Positions 43,342 to 51,948 of a stretch of 64,000 nucleotides of DNA are shown piece by piece (the first letter of the stretch is position 1; each line of letters starts with the position of its first letter). The stretch is taken from positions 62,001-126,000 of the forward strand of contig NZ_JAOSZE010000010.1 in assembly GCF_025630775.1 (NCBI RefSeq), in the 5' to 3' direction. The stretch comes from Actinoplanes sp. KI2 (GTDB lineage Bacteria > Actinomycetota > Actinomycetes > Mycobacteriales > Micromonosporaceae). The position numbers were made by a program, and so were the translations under genes. Below the pieces are notes generated by a model. It was not told where the DNA came from. It worked only from the letters and a program-made list of their open reading frames with translations, and searched no databases.

Positions 43342-43760
43342 ATGCAGGCGGTCCCCCACAGTAGCCCTGACCTGCCCGAATCGCTGATCCGAAGCGGCCG
43401 GGTGCCGCCTTTTCGGTAGCCGTCCGGTAGACGCTCGGCCATCGAGGGCGTCCTGTCCACGGCGTCACCGAGTCGGGAAGTCATCGGGGCCGTGGCAGCG
43501 CGGGTGTAAGATCTCGTGCGACTGACCTAGTCGAGTCCGCCATCGAGCGGGGTCACCGGGGTCCGGAGTCGGCGCGAGGTCCCGAGGAATCGTCTCGCCG
43601 TACGCCAGACCTCGACCCCATTCCACCGGTGACGGAACGCGAGTTAGCTCGGTCGCCAGATCGGACCCACGCCACGCGTTGGAAGGGCCACTGGGACGAG
43701 TCCGCGGGACTGCGCCCCAATGTCTGGGTGCCCTGTACGTTCCGCCTCTTAAGGACTCGT

Positions 43761-45746
43761 ATGTCTCAGACGACCCCGTTCGTGCTCGCCAAGCAGCCGA
43801 TCGACTTCCCCAATCTGACTACCGGCGTGGCGGTGAAGAATGCCGCCAAGCGCTTCGAATCGGCCTGGAAGCTCCCTGACGAGGCCGCATTCGCGCTGGC
43901 CGCAGCCCTCGTCGACCCGGCCGCCGACCGGCAGGCCATCGACCCGAAGGACGTGGTCGGCCATCTGCGCCCGATCCAGACGCCCGACGGTAATTTCCTC
44001 CTGACCCTCAATACGCGGGTGTGGACGGCGCTCATCTCCGGCGACGGCGGTAACGGTCGCAGCCGGTACGTGATCCAGACGAGCCCGGCCAACGGTGTGC
44101 GCCCGCGCCCCTGGCCGATCGGCCGTCACCACCAGCCGGCCATCGTTGACTACCACCCGGCCGCGTTCGAGGACATGACCTCGGCCGTGAAGCTGAGCGC
44201 GGCCGCGATCCGCTCGGCGGACCTGGTGACCCAGGTCGGCCGGAACCCGCGCGGTGTCTGGAACCCGCCCGTGGTCGTGTTGGCCCGGATCCACCTGAAG
44301 GTGGCCGACGGAACCCGCAAGGACCTCTGGTTCCTGCACACGATCGACGGGAGCACCCGGGTCGAGGCGTGCCACGAGTTGACCGACATCGCGCCGACGG
44401 CGCCGATCCAGCACTGTGAAGCCTCGCTGGACTTCCTGCGCACCACGCACGCCCGCCTGATCGAGAGGTTCAACACCACCCCGACCTCGCCGCGGAGCCT
44501 GGCTGCGGCGCGAGCCGCGACGATGCCGGCCCTGATCGTGGTCGGGGTCGTCGAGCCCGACGGCGTGACGCCCATCCAGACCGGCTTCCAGGTCGTGATC
44601 AATGACTATGTCGAGAGCGTTCATGTCCAGCCACGGCAGTTCTCCCCCGCCGCCCAGAGCAACGTGATCGGCGAGCGCTTCGTTCTGACCCTGGAGGAGC
44701 GCGAATGGCTGACCGAGGCGCAGACCCAGGCCATCCTGGGTCGCGAGCCGGACATCGACGGCAAGCCCACCGTTCGGGCCGCCACCCTCGTCAAGGCGGT
44801 GTGCGACCCGGAGAACGCGCCCCTGGTCCGCGAGTTCGTCGTCACCGAGGACAACGGCCGGTTGACGAAGATCAAGCGAGCGAAGCTGATCGGCCCGCTG
44901 GTCGTCCGGCAGTTCGAGGAGGCCGAACCGACGGCCGAGCGCGCTCTCATGCGGGCCTTCACCCCCGAACTGCTGATGTTCCCGTGGGATCTCTCCGACG
45001 ACGACAGCGAGACGCTCCGCCTGCGGTGCCTCGCCGACCTCGACAACGGCGACGTCCGGTCCTCCTCGATCGCCGAACTCATGGCCCGCGGGGGACCGGC
45101 GCTGTGTGCCGCCGGGCTTCTGCTCAGCGACCAGGAGTCGACCGTTAAGAAGATCAGCGACCTTCGCGGCAGTGTCGATAAGGTCGTGGAGGGGCTCGCC
45201 AAACGGATCGGCGGCGTCAACGTCCTCGCGGATGCCGTGGCGTGGGCCGACGGCGAGGTGCGGGAGCGCCCGCGGCAGTTCGACCTCGAAGGAAACGTCA
45301 AGACGGACCTCCACGGTGACCCGCTGCACTTCAGCAAGGATTGGTGGGTCGGCAACATGGGGGTTCGCGCGCTCGCCTTCACCGCCGACGGCGAGATTCC
45401 GTCGGGCAAGTCGGGACCCGGTTCCGACGACGACGATGAGCTGGCGAAGTCTCCCGAGGACGATTATCGGGCCAAGGAGAGCAGGCTCATCGAGAACCTC
45501 ATGGCGGCCAAGCAGCGCCTGGCGGACATGTACGCCGCCGTGGACGAGCAGCAGCGCAGGCTGATGCCTCGGCTCAAGCTGCGCAAGACCGAGCTGTACG
45601 AGGAATTCCCTGCATACCTGACCAAGCTCTACAACCGATACGGCCAGGACGAGGACGACATGCTCGCGGGCCTCGGCGAGGACGAGCTTCCCGACGTCGA
45701 CCCGGTGGAGGAGGAGCCCGAGGCCGACGACGAGGAGGAGGAGTGA
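43761..45746 (+). CDS. ParB/DGQHR-like protein of unknown function
   Basis: A 661-residue protein, ATG at 43761 with AAGGA upstream (frame open 44 codons further). The N-terminal third contains TIDGSTRVEACHEL (D196-G-S-T-R200), which resembles the DGQHR/ParB-type dGxxR signature of DndB-like proteins, followed by FQVVINDYVESVHVQPRQF and a NVIGERF stretch. A middle helical part and a Lys/Glu-rich coiled region (ESRLIENLMAAKQRLADMYA) end in a 25-residue Asp/Glu tail. Its stop overlaps the GIY-YIG gene (GTGA). The family is not identified; a nucleic-acid-modifying or sensing role is inference. Confidence 0.6.
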   Translation: MSQTTPFVLAKQPIDFPNLTTGVAVKNAAKRFESAWKLPDEAAFALAAALVDPAADRQAIDPKDVVGHLRPIQTPDGNFLLTLNTRVWTALISGDGGNGRSRYVIQTSPANGVRPRPWPIGRHHQPAIVDYHPAAFEDMTSAVKLSAAAIRSADLVTQVGRNPRGVWNPPVVVLARIHLKVADGTRKDLWFLHTIDGSTRVEACHELTDIAPTAPIQHCEASLDFLRTTHARLIERFNTTPTSPRSLAAARAATMPALIVVGVVEPDGVTPIQTGFQVVINDYVESVHVQPRQFSPAAQSNVIGERFVLTLEEREWLTEAQTQAILGREPDIDGKPTVRAATLVKAVCDPENAPLVREFVVTEDNGRLTKIKRAKLIGPLVVRQFEEAEPTAERALMRAFTPELLMFPWDLSDDDSETLRLRCLADLDNGDVRSSSIAELMARGGPALCAAGLLLSDQESTVKKISDLRGSVDKVVEGLAKRIGGVNVLADAVAWADGEVRERPRQFDLEGNVKTDLHGDPLHFSKDWWVGNMGVRALAFTADGEIPSGKSGPGSDDDDELAKSPEDDYRAKESRLIENLMAAKQRLADMYAAVDEQQRRLMPRLKLRKTELYEEFPAYLTKLYNRYGQDEDDMLAGLGEDELPDVDPVEEEPEADDEEEE

Positions 45747-46126
45747 CGAGTCGCCTCACTGCGGCGGACTACCGCGATCTGTGCGTTCTCGTCGGGAGCG
45801 CCCTGGACCATCCCCGGCCTGCCGTGCAGGCAGCCGGGTCAGATTGTGGCTGGCCGGTCGGCATCTACCTTCTTGGCCACCGTCACCCCGTCTCGTCCGG
45901 TCTGCTCATCGACTATGTTGGCAGCGCCGTACGCGTCGGCTCGGACATGGCCGCTCGGATGCGTGAGCACCTGCGCACCGAAGCGAAACGCGCGCGCTTC
46001 ACCAGCCAGGTCATCATCCCGCTGCGAGCCGACATCGCCGTCCGGGAGGTCCGCCAACTAGAGGGATCCGTCGCGCGTGCGTTAGGCGTCCCAGCCTGGT
46101 GTCAACGGGTTCCCGGCGGCAAGTAA
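45743..46126 (+). CDS. GIY-YIG-like nuclease domain protein
   Basis: A 127-residue single-domain protein. The GIY (G40-I-Y42 in WPVGIYLLG), the YIG counterpart (Y58-V-G60 in IDYVGSAVR), R64, the R72/H76 pair in RMREHL and a late Glu (E107) are in the order of GIY-YIG endonucleases. GTG start coupled to the 661-residue protein, so the pair is likely to act together. Whether it cuts DNA or RNA cannot be said. Confidence 0.7.
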   Translation: MTSRLTAADYRDLCVLVGSALDHPRPAVQAAGSDCGWPVGIYLLGHRHPVSSGLLIDYVGSAVRVGSDMAARMREHLRTEAKRARFTSQVIIPLRADIAVREVRQLEGSVARALGVPAWCQRVPGGK

Positions 46127-46133
46127 CCGGGGG

Positions 46134-46164
46134 GATGGCGGCGCTCCCAGAGGGTGCCGCCATC
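46134..46164 (+). terminator. Hairpin after the GIY-YIG gene
   Basis: A 9-bp stem (46134-46142 with 46156-46164, GATGGCGGC and complement), 13-nt loop, 8 bp after the stop codon. Separates the two-gene unit from the next cargo gene. Confidence 0.6.
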
Positions 46165-46348
46165 TCCGCTCTATTCGCCTGGGCTGGCCTGTACGAGAGG
46201 TCCGACGAGCAGCAATCGGTCAGGTAGCCGGTTCCGCCGCTGGTAGTTGCCTTCAGGCTGTCTGGCCAGTTGATCCCTTCAGGAGATCGATCGAGGCTAA
46301 ATTGTCGTACCCCCCTCGTAGTGTCCAGTACATGAAGCGGAGGTTGCA

Positions 46349-47125
46349 GTGTCGAGTACCCCTCTCAAGACGATCAACACGTACAAGTACCTGCTCGCGG
46401 GCGTTCCCGTCTTGCTGGTCGGGATCTGGTTCCTATACCTCGGGAGCGATCAGACGCGTTTCTGGCGAAGCCACCCGTCGTCGCAGGCCTTCCTGGAAGC
46501 GCTGGGAGGTCTTCTCATCGTCACCGCGGGGTTCTCCATGTTGTGGGAGCTGATGGGAAAACGGGCATTTGCCCGCGAACTGATGGAGTCATGGCGAACG
46601 TCAGCCGATCTGGAGGCGGCCGGCATCAAGCGTGTTACGGACCAGTTCTATGACGCAACGCTCTGGGAAGACTGCTTTAAGGGCGTTGAAAAACTAGACA
46701 TATTCGTCGCGTATGCGAACACATGGCGCCGCATGCATATGGCAAAGCTGAAGGAGGTGGCAAAGAAGTCGAGCGGGCGTATTCGTGTATACCTCGCGGA
46801 TCCTGACGATGACCTGACAATGAAGACGTTGTCGGCACGCTTCGAGACGACGCCGGACGATCTGCGCAAAAAGATCGCGGAAACTAAGGATGAATTTGAA
46901 TCTCTACGAGTTCCCGGCGGCGCCAGCATTGAGGTCTGGTACTGGGCAGGTGACCGCGTCTTTACTTTCTATCGATTCGACAACACTGCTGTTTTTGTCC
47001 CTTATAAGCATAGCGAGGGCCGTTCATCGTCGCTCCCGACCATCGCTTGTCGGAACGGTGGCTTGATATTCCAGTTCGTCTACGACGAACTCGTCTCCAT
47101 TAGGGGCGGCAGTCGACCGGCGTAG
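46349..47125 (+). CDS. Two-TM membrane protein with a PLD-like cytoplasmic domain
   Basis: A 258-residue protein. Two TM helices (about 14-32 and 47-67) precede a soluble domain: LDIFVAYANTWRRMHMAKL, RIRVYLADPDDDLTMKTLSARF, VFTFYRFDNTAVFVPY and GGLIFQFVYDELVS. The strand order resembles phospholipase-D-like folds without the HKD motif, as in domains attached to some XRE regulators (DUF5919-like); this is my inference. GTG start with GCGGAGG upstream. Third-position AT content is higher than in neighbours, a sign of recent transfer. Likely paired with the exonuclease 41 bp downstream. Confidence 0.6.
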   Translation: MSSTPLKTINTYKYLLAGVPVLLVGIWFLYLGSDQTRFWRSHPSSQAFLEALGGLLIVTAGFSMLWELMGKRAFARELMESWRTSADLEAAGIKRVTDQFYDATLWEDCFKGVEKLDIFVAYANTWRRMHMAKLKEVAKKSSGRIRVYLADPDDDLTMKTLSARFETTPDDLRKKIAETKDEFESLRVPGGASIEVWYWAGDRVFTFYRFDNTAVFVPYKHSEGRSSSLPTIACRNGGLIFQFVYDELVSIRGGSRPA

Positions 47126-47166
47126 CCGTCGATTGGCACGGTTGCTTAAAGAGAAAGGCTAGGTAA

Positions 47167-47790
47167 ATGACGGTGACGATCAACGTCGTACGCGGCGATA
47201 TCGATGAAAGCTTGTTTGGCGCTCTCGTTGCTGCCGGTGAGATGGCCTGCGACATCGAAACGAGTGGCCTGAATCCGAAGCTGGATCGGATCGGCACCGT
47301 CCAGATACACGCTGCGGGCGTGGGAGGCGTGATCATTCAGGTAGGCCGACGGCGGCCCGACCGACTCTGTCGCCTGATTGAGGATCAATCCGTGCGGAAG
47401 GTATTTCACCACGCGATGTTCGATCTTCGCTTCATGACGGCTCACTGGAATGTCACTCCGAGCAATGTCGCGTGCACCAAAATTGCGTCTAAGATTCTTG
47501 AGCCGCAAATTGAGAATAAGTGCCACTCATTGCAGCAGCTATTGCAGAGACGCTTGGGTGTCAGCATCAGCAAGGACCAGCGGCTTACCGACTGGCTTAC
47601 GTCGGATCTGTCGCAGGAGCAGATCCGATACGCGGCAGCCGATGTCGAATTCCTGTTGCCTTTGCTTCAGGCGCTAGAGGGGGACATGGCGCCCGCCGGC
47701 CTTCTGGCGCTATTTCAGCAGTGTCTCGAATTCATTCCCGCTCGTGTCCGCTTGGAATTGGGCGGATGGCCAGACGTGTTCGCATACTGA
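47167..47790 (+). CDS. RNase D-like DEDDy 3'-5' exonuclease
   Basis: A 207-residue DnaQ-fold exonuclease. The DEDDy residues are all present: D29 and E31 in ACDIETSGL, D86 in HHAMFDLRFM, and Y155/D159 in IRYAAADVEFL. HRDC domains of full RNase D are absent, so only the catalytic domain exists. ATG at 47167 with an AGGCTAGG site. Low-GC third positions like the preceding gene. As AICE cargo beside a membrane protein it may serve in defence or in RNA turnover. Confidence 0.85.
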   Translation: MTVTINVVRGDIDESLFGALVAAGEMACDIETSGLNPKLDRIGTVQIHAAGVGGVIIQVGRRRPDRLCRLIEDQSVRKVFHHAMFDLRFMTAHWNVTPSNVACTKIASKILEPQIENKCHSLQQLLQRRLGVSISKDQRLTDWLTSDLSQEQIRYAAADVEFLLPLLQALEGDMAPAGLLALFQQCLEFIPARVRLELGGWPDVFAY

Positions 47791-47863
47791 TGAGAAGCGC
47801 TGGCATCGGGCCGAGGTAGCTTATTCAAACTCTTGCGACCAGATGTGCCTATGTTCCTAGTGG

Positions 47864-48550
47864 CTAGCTTGCCTCTGGTGCCAAGACTTCGGCGAGATGT
47901 CCCATTGAGGTGACCACAGCATCAGCGGAAGCGAAGGCCGCGACCTTCCATGTTCGGTTGGCGTAGCCAACAACGCGGACGCCGGCCGCCCGGGCAGCCT
48001 CGATGTCCGTAAGCGAGTCTCCGATCAACGTGCAGTCCGCGGGCGCAGCGCCGAGGTATCGGGCCGCGTCCAACACCGGGCCGGGGTGCGGCTTCATCCT
48101 TGCAGGGTCCGCGTAGGCCCTGCCGACGATCGGGGTGACCAACGTTATAAGGCCGTGGGCGGCAAGGTACGCCTCAACGGCAGGTGCCGAGTTGTTGCTG
48201 ACGATGGCGACAGGTAGACCGTGATCGTGGGCGTTGACGATCAACTCATGTCCGAATGGGGTGGGCGCAGCGACTGCCACAGCGCGAAGCTCCGCCTCAC
48301 AGAGTGCGTCCTCGACAGCGGTGACCACCTTCGGTAAGCATTGCTCGCCCGACCAGCGCAGTACCTCCATCGGGTCCGGCTCGGCCTGGACATCCGTGGG
48401 CACGTCGACGCCGAGCCCGGCTAGGAGTCCGACGAGTTCTGCGGCAATGCGGGGGGCCGGGTAACCCGCGAAGACAGAACAGACGGGACCGTCGAAGTCC
48501 ATCAGAAGCGGGCCGCTGCTGATGAGCCGGGCGAGTACTGCGCGGCTCAC
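47864..48550 (-). CDS. HAD-family hydrolase of the AICE regulatory module
   Basis: A 228-residue HAD phosphatase: nucleophile Asp in LLMDFDGPV, motif II Ser in AIVSNNSAP, motif III Lys in MKPHPGPV and the acidic motif IV in LIGDSLTDIEAA. GTG start overlapping the GntR stop (GTGA). GntR-HAD pairs are frequent in Streptomyces and Micromonospora AICEs; the phosphatase may turn over the small-molecule ligand of the regulator, which is inference. Confidence 0.85.
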   Translation of the reverse strand: MSRAVLARLISSGPLLMDFDGPVCSVFAGYPAPRIAAELVGLLAGLGVDVPTDVQAEPDPMEVLRWSGEQCLPKVVTAVEDALCEAELRAVAVAAPTPFGHELIVNAHDHGLPVAIVSNNSAPAVEAYLAAHGLITLVTPIVGRAYADPARMKPHPGPVLDAARYLGAAPADCTLIGDSLTDIEAARAAGVRVVGYANRTWKVAAFASADAVVTSMGHLAEVLAPEAS

Positions 48551-49413
48551 GGGCGGTACTCACGGGCGACGCTGTTCCAAACGGCGTCGAACCAGACTTT
48601 GGAGGACTCGACGAACTGTGTGCCGTGTGATCCTTCGTCGTCATCCGCTGCGTAGTGAAACAGGGTCACGTCCTTGCCCATTGGGTCGAAGATCTCGACT
48701 GGGTTGCCGCCGATGGTCACCTCGCGTTTGACCACGGAGTAGTAGCCGAAGAACGCCTCACGACCGTTCAGCAGATAGAGCTTGAAGGTGGGGGCGATGC
48801 TATGCATCCTCGCCTCCACCGTCGCTGACTTCACTAGGCCGAGGTCTCCTAGCTCTTCTACCTGGTCGATGATCCCATCGGTCGAGCGTCGCGTGATCCG
48901 TTCTTGCCGCTTCCGCACGGCGGCGTCGTCGCCTCCGGTTGCTGCTAGGGCGGGCAGCGCCATCGGCACAGACATGTCGGAGATCAACAGGCGCACCGCG
49001 ATCGTCTCCGGCGCCATGCGGCCGGCACGTACGAGGTCCAGTGCTTCGGCGATGGCGTCTCGAAGCGTTTCGCCAGCGAATCCGGCGAAGTCGATGGTCA
49101 CGTGCGGCTGCTCGAATGCCGCCTCGATCAACGGACGTAGCTCTACAGGACGTTGAGTCTGCGCGCGGACGAAAGCGCCGCTGCCCTGCCGGGTGACGAT
49201 CAGCCGCTCACTACGCAGGATCTCAAGCGCCCGCCGGATGGTCTCCCTGGCGACGCCATAGCGGTTTGCCAAATCCGGCTGAGACGGCAGCTTGTCGCCC
49301 GGCGCGAGCTTCCGGGTCAGGATGGCCGCTCGCAGCATGTTCGCGATCTGCTGCGACGCCTGGCGTGGATCGTCAGGATCCAGCTCACCAAGGAAGTCCA
49401 GGTTCGAGGTCAC
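48547..49413 (-). CDS. GntR-family repressor of the AICE
   Basis: A 288-residue regulator starting at the GTG at 49413 (VTSNLDFLGE). The N-terminal winged helix is typical of GntR (LAPGDKLPSQPDLANRYGVARETIRRALEIL cut across, then LIVTRQGSGAFV). The C-terminal ~200 residues form a larger effector region unlike FadR or UTRA, with FFGYYSVVKREV near the end. Three palindromic sites lie directly upstream, so it probably represses its own operon and the divergent transfer operon. Confidence 0.85.
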   Translation of the reverse strand: MTSNLDFLGELDPDDPRQASQQIANMLRAAILTRKLAPGDKLPSQPDLANRYGVARETIRRALEILRSERLIVTRQGSGAFVRAQTQRPVELRPLIEAAFEQPHVTIDFAGFAGETLRDAIAEALDLVRAGRMAPETIAVRLLISDMSVPMALPALAATGGDDAAVRKRQERITRRSTDGIIDQVEELGDLGLVKSATVEARMHSIAPTFKLYLLNGREAFFGYYSVVKREVTIGGNPVEIFDPMGKDVTLFHYAADDDEGSHGTQFVESSKVWFDAVWNSVAREYRP

Positions 49414-49429
49414 GCTCCGACCATACCCC

Positions 49430-49530
49430 TGCCTAGACAAGCGAGAAAAGCTGCACTCTAGGGCTTGACTTGCCTAGGCAGGCCAGCCTACCGTCAAGCT
49501 ATCGAAAATATGCCTAGGCAAGCTAGGCAG
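49430..49530. promoter_or_regulatory. Operator cluster for the GntR regulator
   Basis: Three copies of a TTGCCTAGGCAA-type palindrome: 49430-49441 (TGCCTAGACAAG), 49470-49481 (TTGCCTAGGCAG) and 49511-49522 (TGCCTAGGCAAG), spaced about 41 bp (four helical turns), plus a half site at 49523-49530. They lie between the GntR start and the rightward genes. Confidence 0.8.
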
Positions 49531-49976
49531 ATGATCGAAGGCCATGCAACTAGGCCTGCTCGTAGGCCAATTCCATAGAGGCGGTGTTGACCGAACCGCG
49601 CACGTCGAACCGGTCAGGTGCCCTACCCGGAAGGCCCGGGCGGTGCCGGTAGTGCCGCGGGGCGGTGTCGCCCTCCGGGTTGAGCGGCTCTTCGTGGTGT
49701 GGCTGCGGAGGGTCCGGCGTTGGGTTAGCGCCCTGCGTCGTCGCATTGAGCCGCCGTGACGCGGCCGACCCCTGGTGGTCCCAGGGTGAGCGGGCGCCGG
49801 AGAAGGGCGAATGCCCCCGGCATCGTGGGTCGCGCTGACGTAGCGCGTGGCCCGGCGATGACATTTCCTATTGCCTGCCGCGGGCCGGTTCCTCGATGAG
49901 AGAGCCGGCCTGCGGGCCGGGCAGCTTCTGTGCCTCATTCCCTTGTTTTCCGATCGAGTGCTAGGAGATACCTGTC
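49531..49976. other. Non-coding leader of the transfer operon
   Basis: About 450 bp between the operators and the first small transfer gene. Frames of 71 and 104 codons exist on the two strands, but they lack ribosome sites and look like chance openings. Probably the promoter and 5' leader of the rightward operon. Confidence 0.4.
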
Positions 49977-50147
49977 ATGGCTTCTCTCGCTTCGCTCGTC
50001 AGGATTTCCGCACGTCAGAGCGCCGTCTGGCGCGAGTGCGACGGCTGCACCGACCTGGCGCCGCTGGCGCCGGACGAGACCCACTGCCAGGACTGCCGCG
50101 CCGAGCGCCGTCGGGTAAGCACCCGCCGCGCGTCGCGGGCCGCCTGA
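49977..50147 (+). CDS. Small zinc-ribbon-like AICE protein
   Basis: A 56-residue protein, ATG at 49977 with CTAGGAGA upstream. Cys-x-x-Cys pairs in WRECDGCTD and THCQDCRAE form a probable zinc ribbon between basic ends. Small proteins of this shape are common at the start of AICE transfer operons. Function unknown. Confidence 0.6.
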   Translation: MASLASLVRISARQSAVWRECDGCTDLAPLAPDETHCQDCRAERRRVSTRRASRAA

Positions 50148-50173
50148 CCTTCCGGAAGGACACCCGCTTAACC

Positions 50174-50428
50174 ATGGACGAATTCGACTTCTCCGACGCT
50201 GAGCCGTCACCCGCCGACCTCGCGGCGATCGAGACCGAACAGCCCCTGCTCGCCGCCGAGATGCTGTGGCTAGACGCCGAGATCAGCATGTTGGACGCGA
50301 TCGACCGCGGTGCGGTCACCGACCTGGATCACCGCCGGCTCCGCCGCGCCGAGGCGCGGGTGATCCGTGAGACGTTCGCCTACGTCGCCCGGCTGACCCG
50401 CTCGACCTCGCCGCGCCGCGCGGCCTGA
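50174..50428 (+). CDS. DUF6284-like AICE protein
   Basis: An 84-residue helical protein: an acidic start (MDEFDFSDAEPSPADLAAIE), then AEMLWLDAEISMLDAI and RRLRRAEARVIRETFAYVAR. It resembles the DUF6284 family that accompanies RRQRL proteins in actinobacterial elements. Its stop overlaps the next start (TGATG). Confidence 0.65.
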   Translation: MDEFDFSDAEPSPADLAAIETEQPLLAAEMLWLDAEISMLDAIDRGAVTDLDHRRLRRAEARVIRETFAYVARLTRSTSPRRAA

Positions 50429-50802
50429 TGGCCCGGATCCGGGCCGCGTTCAACGACCCGGACGGTACCCGGTACGGCATCCCCACCTACTGGTGGCAGG
50501 GCGCCCCGGCCGGCTACGCCACCCGCCGCCAACTACGTGAACGCGGCCTCTCGCCCGGCGGTCAGCCGATCGCCGCGCAGATCTTGTGGGCCGGTACCGG
50601 CGGCACCCGTACCGCGTACCTGTACCGGCTCGACCTGGCCCGACCCAAGCGCACCGCAACCCCCGCGCAGCTACGCGCGGTCGCCCGGGCGCTGCTGGCC
50701 CGGCGCACCTGCCCGACCTGCCGCCGGGTGCAGCCCTACTACATACCGCGCTCGCTCGGCGAGTGCCTGACCTGCACCAACTCGCCCCTGACCGCCGCCT
50801 GA
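50428..50802 (+). CDS. RRQRL motif-containing zinc-binding protein
   Basis: A 124-residue AICE protein. The family motif appears as TRRQLRERGL, after a conserved YWWQGAPAGYAT. A C-terminal zinc ribbon (CPTCRRVQPYYI, then ECLTCTN) has two Cys pairs. Function unknown; the family is almost confined to integrative elements and plasmids of actinomycetes. Confidence 0.8.
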   Translation: MARIRAAFNDPDGTRYGIPTYWWQGAPAGYATRRQLRERGLSPGGQPIAAQILWAGTGGTRTAYLYRLDLARPKRTATPAQLRAVARALLARRTCPTCRRVQPYYIPRSLGECLTCTNSPLTAA

Positions 50803-50818
50803 ACGGAGCACCCCGCCC

Positions 50819-51673
50819 ATGACCGCCGCGACCGCTGTCCGCAGCGCCTACCCGCCCGCGATCGCCGACCTGATGCCCCGGGCGATCGAGCTAGCCAAGA
50901 CGACCGACGGCGACTTGCCGTCCCGCAACCGCCTCATGAAGGACCTGCACATCGGCGACAAGAAGGCAAAGGCCGTGCTCGCCGAGCTGACCGCGATCGC
51001 CGAGAAGGACGCCAACCGCACCGATCACTGGCGCGGCATGGTGGCCCGGGGCAGCCTCGCCGAGCGGCCCCCGCTGACCCTCGTTCCCGACGCACCGGCC
51101 GACGCAGAGCCGGTCGCCGACGCGTCGCCCCAGGCCCTGCCCGACGCGTCAGCTCCAGCTGAGAACGACGCGTCGCACCCGCTGGCGCAAACGACGCATA
51201 CCAGCACCGACGTGACCTCGCCCGGCGCCGAGGCCGAGCCGGTCGCCGCACCGCAACGCCGCCCGGTCACCTGGCCCGTGTTGATCCTCTGTCTGCCCGC
51301 GTTCGTCGCGATCTGGGGCGGCTGGGTGGAGATGGGCCGGCTGACCGGCTTCGGGAAGGTCACCCTGCTGCCGGGCATCGCCGATCACTTCCAGCTCAAC
51401 ACCGCAATCACGCTGCCCATCGGGGTGGAGACCTACGCCGCGTACGCGCTGTTCGTGTGGCTGTCTGGCCGGGCGACCGGCGACGCCCGCAAGTTCGCCA
51501 AGCGTTCCGCGATCGCCTCGCTGCTGGTGGGCGCGTTCGGCCAGATCGCCTACCACCTGATGAACGCGTGGGGTTGGACCTCGGCGCCGTGGCCGATCAC
51601 CGCGTTCGTGTCCTGCATCCCGGTCGCCGTGCTCGGCATGGGCGCCGCGCTCGCGCACCTGATGCACAAGTAG
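50819..51673 (+). CDS. SpdB-like membrane protein
   Basis: A 284-residue protein. The N-terminal ~65 residues look like a helix-turn-helix (DGDLPSRNRLMKDLHIGDKKAKAVL cut across). A Pro/Ala linker with repeated DAS tripeptides follows, then four TM helices from about residue 150 (VLILCLPAFVAIWGGWVEMG, ...YAAYALFVWLSG, SLLVGAFGQIAYHLM, AVLGMGAALAHLM). Such proteins in AICEs are spread (Spd) functions for mycelial plasmid distribution. It matches the DUF2637/SpdB group in layout. Confidence 0.7.
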   Translation: MTAATAVRSAYPPAIADLMPRAIELAKTTDGDLPSRNRLMKDLHIGDKKAKAVLAELTAIAEKDANRTDHWRGMVARGSLAERPPLTLVPDAPADAEPVADASPQALPDASAPAENDASHPLAQTTHTSTDVTSPGAEAEPVAAPQRRPVTWPVLILCLPAFVAIWGGWVEMGRLTGFGKVTLLPGIADHFQLNTAITLPIGVETYAAYALFVWLSGRATGDARKFAKRSAIASLLVGAFGQIAYHLMNAWGWTSAPWPITAFVSCIPVAVLGMGAALAHLMHK

Positions 51674-51771
51674 CCCCGCCCGGCGGCACAGCCCTATGGC
51701 CTGGAAACCCGTGCTGTGCCGCCGGTCCCACCCCGTCAGTCCCGCAAGACCTCGGAGGAGAGACCCCCATC

Positions 51772-51948
51772 ATGGCAAGCAACCCGAACCCGATCGCCGA
51801 CGCGGTCGCCAACCTCACCCGCCAGGCGGAGAACACCGCCCGCCGCGACGCCGCGATGACCGCCGACTCCCGGCAGATCCGCGCGGCGCACGCCGCCGGG
51901 CAGGACCGCCGCTCGATCGGCGTGACCCGACGGGCGTTCGGCCGATGA
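51772..51948 (+). CDS. Small AICE protein, 58 residues
   Basis: A 58-residue hydrophilic, Ala/Arg-rich protein, ATG at 51772 with GGAGGAGAG upstream. Its stop overlaps the next gene's start (ATGA). No domain recognised; mostly helix-forming (IADAVANLTRQAENTARRDA). Confidence 0.6.
   Translation: MASNPNPIADAVANLTRQAENTARRDAAMTADSRQIRAAHAAGQDRRSIGVTRRAFGR

Noticed and set aside
49544..49864. Small genes on either strand in the AICE leader.
   Set aside because: No ribosome sites, no recognisable composition, and opposite-strand overlap; better seen as leader DNA.
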